From contig JALWSI010000071.1 in the NCBI GenBank assembly GCA_027080315.1, positions 1 through 7,561 of the forward strand: a stretch of 7,561 bases of DNA. Direction: 5' to 3'. Below the pieces are notes generated by a model. That model did no database searches and was not told where the DNA came from. It worked only from the letters and a program-made list of their open reading frames with translations. The stretch's first letter is position 1. Every line of letters starts with the position of its first letter. Below are positions 1 through 5,432 of the stretch, piece after piece. The stretch comes from a bacterium (GTDB lineage Bacteria; Thermosulfidibacterota; Thermosulfidibacteria; Thermosulfidibacterales; JALWSI01). Both the position numbers and the translations under genes were made by a program.

Positions 1-1
1 A

Positions 2-1192
2 GGAGAAGATCCCCTTCTCAATCACCCCGTTCTTGGAGTCACCATAAGCGAAGGGGTTCAGACCGCTGGTCTAAAGTTTTACGCTGTAGCCTCGGGGATG
101 GAGGAACAGCTTGCTAAGCAGGCCATACTTCACCTCAACTGCCTGCCCGGCTATGAAGACGCCGTAGCCAAGGCCCTTCTATTAGAGATCAAAGGTGAGG
201 GAGCCTCAGATACCCTCCTTGAAGGCTCAGGGGTTGGAATAGAAGAGCTAAAGGCCCTTGCGGAAAAGGTGAAAGAGGAGAAACCGGTTCTGATCGCAGG
301 GGTGTATCTGAACTCATCTGGAAGGAAAGCTCTCACCGAAGTGAGCAAGCTCACCGGTTCCAAATACCTCGCCATGGAGAGAGGTTCCAACTCAAGAGGT
401 GCCTATCTGGCAGGGCTATATGATGAAACAGGAATAGAGGGCATTTTGAAGAGTGCCGCTGAAGGGAAGTTGAAGGTCCTTTTCGTGTTAGGAGTGGATC
501 TGCTTAACACCTATCCCAATGGAGCCTTGGTGAGAGAGGCTTTAGCCAACGTTGATACCTTAGTGGTTTACGATCTCTTCTTCACAGACACAGCTGCCTA
601 TGCAGACATTTTCTTACCTGCCACCTCTTTTGCAGAAGAAGACGGGATGGTGATCAACTTCCTTTGGGATGAGCAGAAAAGGAGAAAGGCCCTTAAACCA
701 AAAGGCATGAGCAAACCACTTTGGGAGATAGCCTCATTGCTTAGTGCTGCTGTAAGAGGTGAAGAGAGTAAAACCTCTTTAGAGTCCTTAAAAGGAGAAA
801 TGGAAAAGAGCGGGACCTTCACCAACCCTGCCTCTTGGGAACCAACAGAGGAAGAAAGGCCCTCCATCAAAGGAGAAGGCGTCTTGGCAAGAGTAACCTC
901 GGCCTATTACCGATCTGCAAGATACAGCTCTCACTGCAAGGCGGTAGCGGCTATTGACCAAGAGCCATTCTTGGCGATTAACCAGTCTGAGCTTGATGGG
1001 TTAGGCCTGAAAGCAGACGGCAAGGCCAGGGTGAAAGCCAATGGTTCAACCTTTGAGCTGAGAGTGAAAGCAGTTGATTACGTGCCTTCAGGGTCGGTTC
1101 TGATCTACGGCGGATTTGAAAACTTTCCTCTCACCTCTCTCCTTTCCGGAAGGTGGGAGACAAGAGTCACCATTACGCGGGGGGAGGACTAA
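2..1192 (+). CDS. nuoG: NADH-quinone oxidoreductase subunit G (NuoG), C-terminal part; 5' end outside window
   Basis: The reading frame is open from base 2 with no stop, so the gene begins upstream; 396 residues are visible before the TAA. The ATG at 98 is an internal methionine, because the 32 codons before it read as normal oxidoreductase sequence. NuoG is a peripheral-arm (cytoplasmic) subunit of complex I. Its N-terminal Fe-S domains would lie outside the window; what is seen is the molybdopterin-oxidoreductase-like region. Fragment residues about 158-214 show the family pattern: a VLGVDLLNTYP strand-loop, then VVYDLFFTDTAAYADIFLPA, then an E-x-x-G-x-x-x-N-like stretch. Residues about 308-385 resemble the C-terminal molybdopterin-dinucleotide-binding beta-barrel (an AINQSELDGLGLKADGKARV pattern). 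Between them, about 250-294, lies a charged linker of no recognised family. Typical NuoG proteins do not use molybdenum, so this domain is probably structural. The position 3 bases before nuoH supports NuoG over a formate dehydrogenase or another relative. Confidence 0.9.
   Translation, partial: GEDPLLNHPVLGVTISEGVQTAGLKFYAVASGMEEQLAKQAILHLNCLPGYEDAVAKALLLEIKGEGASDTLLEGSGVGIEELKALAEKVKEEKPVLIAGVYLNSSGRKALTEVSKLTGSKYLAMERGSNSRGAYLAGLYDETGIEGILKSAAEGKLKVLFVLGVDLLNTYPNGALVREALANVDTLVVYDLFFTDTAAYADIFLPATSFAEEDGMVINFLWDEQKRRKALKPKGMSKPLWEIASLLSAAVRGEESKTSLESLKGEMEKSGTFTNPASWEPTEEERPSIKGEGVLARVTSAYYRSARYSSHCKAVAAIDQEPFLAINQSELDGLGLKADGKARVKANGSTFELRVKAVDYVPSGSVLIYGGFENFPLTSLLSGRWETRVTITRGED
1179..1187 (+). 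promoter_or_regulatory. Shine-Dalgarno site of nuoH
   Basis: A G-rich run ending in GGAGG (1183-1187) lies 8 bases before the nuoH ATG at 1196. It sits inside the last codons of nuoG, so nuoH initiation is probably coupled to the end of nuoG translation. Confidence 0.75.
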
Positions 1193-1195
1193 AAG

Positions 1196-2200
1196 ATGTT
1201 AGCTCTCGTTGTAATCACCATCGTCAAATTGCTGGTTCTGTTTGCTTTCACCATGACCTGCGTGGCGTACGGAACCTTGGCAGAGAGAAAAGTATGCGGC
1301 CACATTCAAGACCGAATTGGCCCCTGCTACTGTGGTCCAAGAGGCCTTTTGCAACCTTTAGCAGACGGTCTCAAGCTCTTCTTCAAAGAAGACATCACCC
1401 CTTCTGAAGTGGACAAACCGGTGTTCATACTGGCACCGGTGCTTGCAGTGGCGCCTCCCCTTCTGGCAATAGGGGTTATTCCCTTTGGGGAGAGTATCAC
1501 CCTATTTGGCCACAAGATACCCTTGGTAGTTGCTGACGTGAACGTGGCTGTTCTCTATCTCTTCGCAGTAGCCTCTTTCTCCGTATATTCCATCGTTCTG
1601 GGAGGTTGGGCATCCAATTCCAAATACCCTCTCTTGGGAGGACTCAGATCGGCTGCTCAGATGATAAGCTACGAGCTGGTGCTCGGCCTTTCAATAATGG
1701 GAGTGATCATGCTGGCCGGCTCTTTCAGCCTAACCGACATAGTGCATGCTCAGAAACACTGGTGGTTTGTTCTGACTCAACCCCTTGGTTTCCTCATCTA
1801 CATAGTGGCAGCCACCGCAGAGCTGAACAGATTACCCTTTGACCTTCCTGAAGCCGAATCTGAGCTGGTAGGTGGGTATCATACCGAATACAGTTCAATG
1901 AAATTCGCCATGTTCTTCTTAGGCGAGTACGCCAATATGGTGGTGGCCTCCGCCGTAGGAGCGTGTCTCTTTCTGGGAGGATGGAACCCTCCCTTCGCCT
2001 TCCTGAGCTTCATTCCCGGAATAATCTGGTTCTTGATCAAACTCTTCTTCATCTTCTTCACCCTCTTATGGATAAGGTGGAGCTGGCCAAGGCTTAGATA
2101 CGATCAGCTAATGACCTTCTCGTGGAAGTATCTGCTACCTCTCTCTTTACTGAACATTGTAGCCACGGCAGGGGTCATGCTGTGGATGCATAGGATTTGA
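1196..2200 (+). CDS. nuoH: NADH-quinone oxidoreductase subunit H (NuoH, ND1 homologue)
   Basis: A 334-residue membrane protein, a usual length for NuoH. It anchors the peripheral arm and forms much of the quinone-binding chamber of complex I. About eight hydrophobic segments are visible (near 2-26, 75-97, 112-135, 151-175, 190-207, 236-262, 267-293 and 309-330). Family signatures in order: AERK at 29-32, GLLQPLADGLKLFFKED at 50-66, the GGLRSAAQMISYE block at 148-160, and the long acidic loop AELNRLPFDLPEAESEL at 208-224 followed by GGYHTEYSSMKF at 226-237 and GEYAN at 243-247. The C-terminal R-x-x-x-P-R-x-R-Y-D-Q block is at 294-304. The loop acids (E209, D216, E219, E221, E223, E231) are those associated with coupling quinone reduction to pumping. 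The loop at 42-48 reads GPCYCGP, where most homologues have GPN-x-VGP, which gives an unusual Cys-x-Cys. It starts 3 bases after nuoG with a strong ribosome binding site. Confidence 0.97.
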   Translation: MLALVVITIVKLLVLFAFTMTCVAYGTLAERKVCGHIQDRIGPCYCGPRGLLQPLADGLKLFFKEDITPSEVDKPVFILAPVLAVAPPLLAIGVIPFGESITLFGHKIPLVVADVNVAVLYLFAVASFSVYSIVLGGWASNSKYPLLGGLRSAAQMISYELVLGLSIMGVIMLAGSFSLTDIVHAQKHWWFVLTQPLGFLIYIVAATAELNRLPFDLPEAESELVGGYHTEYSSMKFAMFFLGEYANMVVASAVGACLFLGGWNPPFAFLSFIPGIIWFLIKLFFIFFTLLWIRWSWPRLRYDQLMTFSWKYLLPLSLLNIVATAGVMLWMHRI

Positions 2201-2201
2201 G

Positions 2202-2206
2202 AGGAG
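2202..2206 (+). promoter_or_regulatory. Shine-Dalgarno site of nuoI
   Basis: AGGAG, 7 bases before the nuoI ATG at 2214 and almost directly after the nuoH stop (2198-2200). It fills most of the 13-base intergenic gap and supports the chosen start. Confidence 0.75.
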
Positions 2207-2213
2207 AAGAGAG

Positions 2214-2678
2214 ATGTTTGGGCCTCTTTTGAACGGATTGAAAATCACTTTGAAGCACATGGTGACTCCTGGAGTTACCGTGAAATACCCCTACGAGCAC
2301 CGCAAGGTAGCTGAGAGGTATAGGGGCAGACACATATTGAAGGTGGACGAAGAGGGAAGAGAGCTCTGCTGCGCATGCGGGCTGTGTGAAGCCGTGTGCC
2401 CTTCTCGGTGCATCACCATCTACGGAGAAGAAGACGAGCGTTTTGAAAAGTCTAACGTGGGTAAAATAGCGGGATTCTACCAAATAGATTATACCCGCTG
2501 CATATTCTGTGGTTTCTGCGTAGAGGCGTGTCCCCGAGGAGCCATTGAGATGACCCAGTTCTACGAGCTTGCTGAACCCGCCCAAAAAGGCGACGATCCT
2601 CGGGCTGGGCTGCTCTACTACAAAGAGAGGTTAATGAAAGAACCACCTACTCTGGGTGAGGAAGGGGGTGCCAAATGA
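2214..2678 (+). CDS. nuoI: NADH-quinone oxidoreductase subunit I (NuoI), 2x[4Fe-4S] ferredoxin-type subunit
   Basis: A 154-residue protein homologous to NuoI/Nqo9/TYKY. It holds clusters N6a and N6b and relays electrons from the NuoG side towards NuoB and the quinone site. Two complete eight-cysteine ferredoxin motifs are visible. The first is C52-x2-C55-x2-C58-x3-C62-P and the second is C96-x2-C99-x2-C102-x3-C106-P, with the usual CIFCGFCVEACPRGAI wording. The N-terminal ~40 residues (LLNGLKITLKHM, then VTVKYPYE, then RYRGRH) match the membrane-facing helix and the conserved arginine-rich G-R-H segment of the family. There are no transmembrane segments, so it is peripheral on the cytoplasmic side. 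Two additional cysteines, C53 and C66, flank the first motif. The tail after about 120 is polar and variable, as is common. The 3' end overlaps nuoJ by four bases. Confidence 0.97.
   Translation: MFGPLLNGLKITLKHMVTPGVTVKYPYEHRKVAERYRGRHILKVDEEGRELCCACGLCEAVCPSRCITIYGEEDERFEKSNVGKIAGFYQIDYTRCIFCGFCVEACPRGAIEMTQFYELAEPAQKGDDPRAGLLYYKERLMKEPPTLGEEGGAK
2658..2668 (+). promoter_or_regulatory. Shine-Dalgarno region of nuoJ within nuoI
   Basis: A purine run, GAGGAAGGGGG, ends 6 bases before the nuoJ ATG at 2675. It lies in nuoI codons and precedes the ATGA overlap, as expected for coupled re-initiation. Confidence 0.65.
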
Positions 2679-3187
2679 GTCATCTCCTGCCATACATGCC
2701 TTACGCCCTGCTCTTGCTATTCACCTTGGCCTTGGCTGTAACAGGGCTGGGAGTCATAATTCTGCCCAACCCAGTCCATGCAGCATTGGCTTTGCTCGCC
2801 AATCTCGTTGTAACCTCCCTCCTGTACTTGGTGATGTTAGGAGCTCCTTTCGTGGCTATGGTACAGCTAATAGTTTACGCAGGAGCCATACTGGTGTTCA
2901 TCCTCTTTGTGATTATGCTCATGAACCTGCGCAAAGAGGAGTACACCTTTAAAGTCTGGCCCATGAGGGCCCTGCTGGGAATAGGTGCAGCTGCAATCTT
3001 CTTCTTTCAGATCTTCGCACTTAATCCCAACTTTGCAGGCAAGGCCCTGCTTGGTGCACAGGGGCCTGATGCCAAGGTGTTGGCCGACCTCATATTCTCA
3101 AAGTATCTCATGCCCTTTGAGCTGGTCTCTCTGCTAATATTTGCAGCAGCGGTCGGCGCAATAGCCTTGGCCAAGAAGAAGGCTTAG
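2675..3187 (+). CDS. nuoJ: NADH-quinone oxidoreductase subunit J (NuoJ, ND6 homologue)
   Basis: A 170-residue integral membrane protein, within the usual NuoJ range. Five hydrophobic segments are visible, near 8-30, 34-53, 58-84, 97-115 and 148-166. The diagnostic third helix, VQLIVYAGAILVFILFVIML (63-82) followed by MNL, is the NuoJ/ND6 signature. In solved complexes this helix changes between alpha and pi-bulge forms and links the quinone region to the proton path. The loop at about 116-140 is polar, and the protein ends in a lysine-rich stretch (KKKA) after a typical AAAVGAIALA helix. The start ATG overlaps the nuoI TGA (ATGA), so translation is probably coupled. Identification rests on the third-helix motif and on the invariant I-J-K order. 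Confidence 0.96.
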   Translation: MSHLLPYMPYALLLLFTLALAVTGLGVIILPNPVHAALALLANLVVTSLLYLVMLGAPFVAMVQLIVYAGAILVFILFVIMLMNLRKEEYTFKVWPMRALLGIGAAAIFFFQIFALNPNFAGKALLGAQGPDAKVLADLIFSKYLMPFELVSLLIFAAAVGAIALAKKKA

Positions 3188-3193
3188 GAGGAG
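3185..3193 (+). promoter_or_regulatory. Shine-Dalgarno site of nuoK overlapping the nuoJ stop codon
   Basis: The sequence TAGGAGGAG contains the nuoJ TAG stop, and its AGGAGG (3186-3191) lies 5 bases before the nuoK ATG at 3197. A ribosome ending nuoJ therefore sits on the nuoK start signal. Confidence 0.75.
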
Positions 3194-3196
3194 AAG

Positions 3197-3505
3197 ATGG
3201 GAGCTTTACCGGTGTATCACTACGTTGGAATGGGCCTCCTCCTCTTTCTCATTGGTGCTGTGGGAGTGATCATACGAAGGAACGCTATCGTTATGTTCCT
3301 TTGCCTTGAGCTTATGCTTAACGGCGTAAACGTGATCTTCATGGCGCTGGGAAGGGCAAAGGGGAGCGTAGAAGGCCAGGTGATTGTCCTCTTCGTCATG
3401 GCGGTGGCTGCTGCAGAAGCGGCCATTGGTATGGCTATCATCACCTCCTACTACAGAACCCACAGGTCGGTGGATGCTGACAAGGCCGACCTGATGAAAT
3501 GGTGA
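3197..3505 (+). CDS. nuoK: NADH-quinone oxidoreductase subunit K (NuoK, ND4L homologue)
   Basis: A 102-residue membrane protein, close to the standard ~100 residues of NuoK. Three transmembrane helices are visible (about 8-26, 30-52 and 61-86). Both membrane-embedded glutamates needed for proton translocation in the family are present: E38 in CLELMLNGVN and E74 in AAAEAAIGMAI (equivalent to E36 and E72 of the E. coli protein). NuoK belongs to the MrpC-like family and lies between NuoJ and the antiporter-like subunits, forming part of the fourth proton path. The chosen ATG has an excellent ribosome binding site and gives a standard N-terminus. It ends 17 bases before the preferred nuoL start. 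Confidence 0.97.
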   Translation: MGALPVYHYVGMGLLLFLIGAVGVIIRRNAIVMFLCLELMLNGVNVIFMALGRAKGSVEGQVIVLFVMAVAAAEAAIGMAIITSYYRTHRSVDADKADLMKW

Positions 3506-3508
3506 GGC

Positions 3509-3515
3509 AAGGGGG
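3509..3515 (+). promoter_or_regulatory. Shine-Dalgarno site that decides the nuoL start
   Basis: AAGGGGG lies 7 bases before the ATG at 3523. The other in-frame ATG, at 3499 inside the nuoK end, has no purine-rich site at the right distance. The 3523 start is therefore preferred. Confidence 0.7.
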
Positions 3516-3522
3516 CTTAATC

Positions 3523-5412
3523 ATGCTGACGAGTATTTGTGCTGTTATCGGATTTCCCCTGTTGGGAGCCACCATAAACGGTCTGTTTGGCTGGAAGATT
3601 AAGAGAAAGGCTCACTGGGTGGCGGTACCGGCTATTGCCCTCTCTGCCATCTTCGCCTTAAGGCTATTCAGCCAGGTGTTGGCAGGACACACCTTTGTAG
3701 GTGATCTCTACCCATGGCTGGTTATAGGCAAGCTCCATGTTCCCATTGGCTTCCAGTTGGACCAGCTGTCGGTCTTCATGATCACCACCGTCACCTTTGT
3801 GGCCACCTGGATACACATCTACTCAATAGGGTACATGGATCACGAACCTCCCATGGGCTACGCCCGTTATTTCTGCTACCTCAACATGTTTGTCACCTTC
3901 ATGCTGGTGCTCTGTCTGGCCAACAACTACGTGCTCATGTTTGTAGGATGGGAAGGAGTAGGGTTATGCTCCTACCTTCTCATTGGATACTGGTATGAGA
4001 AGGCCAGTGCAGCCAATGCTGGTATGAAGGCCTTTGTGGTGAACAGGATTGGTGATTTCGGGTTTATGATTGGGCTCTTTCTTATCTACAAGTTTGTGGG
4101 CTCATTACAGTTCAATGATGTCTTTGCACATGCCCACGAGATAACCCCCGCCATGGCAACCATAATCACTCTGCTTCTCTTCACTGGTGCAACGGGTAAG
4201 TCGGCACAGATCCCGCTGTACGTGTGGCTTCCCGACGCCATGGAGGGTCCCACCCCGGTGAGTTCCTTGATCCACGCCGCCACAATGGTCACCGCTGGAG
4301 TTTACATGGTGTCAAGATCCCACGCCTTGTTCAATCTGGCACCCCTATCAATGGAGGTTGTTGCCACTGTTGGTGCTGCAACAGCATTCTTCGCCGCAAC
4401 AATGGCTCTGGTGAATAACGATCTGAAGAGGGTGCTTGCTTACTCCACGGTTAGCCAGCTGGGATACATGTTCATCGGTGTTGGCGTGGGAGTTTACGCT
4501 GCAGGTATATTCCATCTAATGACCCACGCCTTCTTTAAAGGACTGATGTTCTTGACAGCAGGCTCCGTTATGCATGCCCTTCACGGCGAGCTGGATATGC
4601 AGAAGATGGGAGGTCTCCTCAAGAAGATGCCCATCACTGCTATAACCTTCATCGTTGGAGCCACTGCCATTGCAGGAATTCCCCCTCTGGCTGGTTTCTG
4701 GTCAAAAGACGAGATCCTTGCAGGTGCCTTTGTGCACGGCCACAAGGTGATCTGGTTTGTGGGTACCTTTACCGCCTTCCTCACTGCCTTCTACATGTTC
4801 AGGTTAATATTCTTGACATTTTTCGGAGAGCCCAGAGATGAGCATATTCACGAGATCGCCCACGAATCTCCACCTGTTATGACCATTCCTCTGATAGTTC
4901 TCGCCATTGGCTCTGCATTGGTGGGCTTTGCTGCTATTCTGCCCCATGGAGGAGTGGCCGGTTTCTTAAACCACGTGCTGGCCTCTGGACACCATGTTGC
5001 AGAAGCAGCAGAAGAGGGTGGCGGCGTTGAGCACATGCTCATGATCATCTCTGTGATAGCAGGCTTTGCGGGGGTAGGACTAGCCGCCTCTATGTATCTA
5101 AAAGGCGTTCCCAACCCCAAAACCCTTGGCAGCACCTTTAAGCCCATTTACACCTTGCTCTACCACAAATACTACGTTGACGAGCTTTACTTCTTCCTCT
5201 TCGTGAACCCCTTAGTGGGTGGTTCTCGCCAGGTGTTATGGAAGTTCGTTGATGTTGTGCTTATTGACGGCACCGTCAACGGAGTGGCCAAGGTGTGTGG
5301 CTGGATAGGGAGCGGGCTAAGATACATCCAGACCGGGGTTATTGCTCACTACGCCATTGGAATCTTGGGAGGAGCCGTGATTCTCTACTGGTTACGGCTA
5401 CTCTTTGGATGA
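3523..5412 (+). CDS. nuoL: NADH-quinone oxidoreductase subunit L (NuoL, ND5 homologue), distal proton-pumping subunit
   Basis: A 629-residue polytopic membrane protein, a typical NuoL length. It is the most distal antiporter-like subunit of complex I (MrpA/ND5 family). Start choice: ATG 3523 has a good ribosome binding site and gives a normal hydrophobic N-terminus; ATG 3499 would add eight residues and overlap nuoK. Key elements: the N-terminal block GFQLDQLSVFM (76-86); E144 in GWEGVGLCSYLLIG; K225 in GATGKSAQIPLYVWLPDAME with the following P-T-P-V-S-S-L-I-H251 block; H335 and K339 in THAFFKG; and K395 in GFWSKDEIL. These correspond to E144, K229, K342 and K399 of E. coli NuoL, so the half-channels look intact. 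A histidine/glutamate-rich loop at about 489-504 precedes a late helix. Residues from about 540 to the end hold the expected lateral helix region, with HKYYVDELYFF, and a final transmembrane anchor (about 607-628). No truncation or frameshift is seen. Confidence 0.97.
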   Translation: MLTSICAVIGFPLLGATINGLFGWKIKRKAHWVAVPAIALSAIFALRLFSQVLAGHTFVGDLYPWLVIGKLHVPIGFQLDQLSVFMITTVTFVATWIHIYSIGYMDHEPPMGYARYFCYLNMFVTFMLVLCLANNYVLMFVGWEGVGLCSYLLIGYWYEKASAANAGMKAFVVNRIGDFGFMIGLFLIYKFVGSLQFNDVFAHAHEITPAMATIITLLLFTGATGKSAQIPLYVWLPDAMEGPTPVSSLIHAATMVTAGVYMVSRSHALFNLAPLSMEVVATVGAATAFFAATMALVNNDLKRVLAYSTVSQLGYMFIGVGVGVYAAGIFHLMTHAFFKGLMFLTAGSVMHALHGELDMQKMGGLLKKMPITAITFIVGATAIAGIPPLAGFWSKDEILAGAFVHGHKVIWFVGTFTAFLTAFYMFRLIFLTFFGEPRDEHIHEIAHESPPVMTIPLIVLAIGSALVGFAAILPHGGVAGFLNHVLASGHHVAEAAEEGGGVEHMLMIISVIAGFAGVGLAASMYLKGVPNPKTLGSTFKPIYTLLYHKYYVDELYFFLFVNPLVGGSRQVLWKFVDVVLIDGTVNGVAKVCGWIGSGLRYIQTGVIAHYAIGILGGAVILYWLRLLFG

Positions 5413-5418
5413 GATAGA

Positions 5419-5424
5419 AGGGAG
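5419..5424 (+). promoter_or_regulatory. Shine-Dalgarno site of nuoM
   Basis: AGGGAG, 8 bases before the nuoM ATG at 5433, within the 20-base gap after the nuoL stop. This is the longest intergenic gap in the window and is too short for a promoter or terminator of its own. Confidence 0.7.
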
Positions 5425-5432
5425 ACTCTGCT

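Noticed and set aside
3-19. Inverted repeat GAGAAG / CTTCTC with a 5-base loop at the window start
   Set aside because: A 6-base stem inside coding sequence of nuoG, with no T-run. It is too short and badly placed to be a terminator or operator.
98-100. ATG as a possible nuoG start
   Set aside because: The frame continues upstream to the window edge with sensible oxidoreductase sequence, there is no Shine-Dalgarno site in front, and a 364-residue NuoG would lack the essential Fe-S domains.
598-870. Minus-strand open frame opposite nuoG
   Set aside because: It is antisense to a clear family motif region, with low-complexity translation and no start signal.
2175-2585. Long open frame on the minus strand opposite the end of nuoH and most of nuoI
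   Set aside because: It lies opposite confirmed coding sequence with intact ferredoxin motifs, has no recognisable domain and no clear ribosome binding site. It is a by-product of the codon use of the real genes.
3206-3463. Two overlapping minus-strand open frames opposite nuoK
   Set aside because: Their translations are histidine-rich or threonine/methionine-rich and resemble no protein family. nuoK is certain on the plus strand.
4981-5034. Histidine/glutamate/glycine-rich stretch in nuoL as a possible metal-binding insert
   Set aside because: Variable His- and Glu-rich loops at this position are common in NuoL/ND5 proteins. There is no ordered metal motif.
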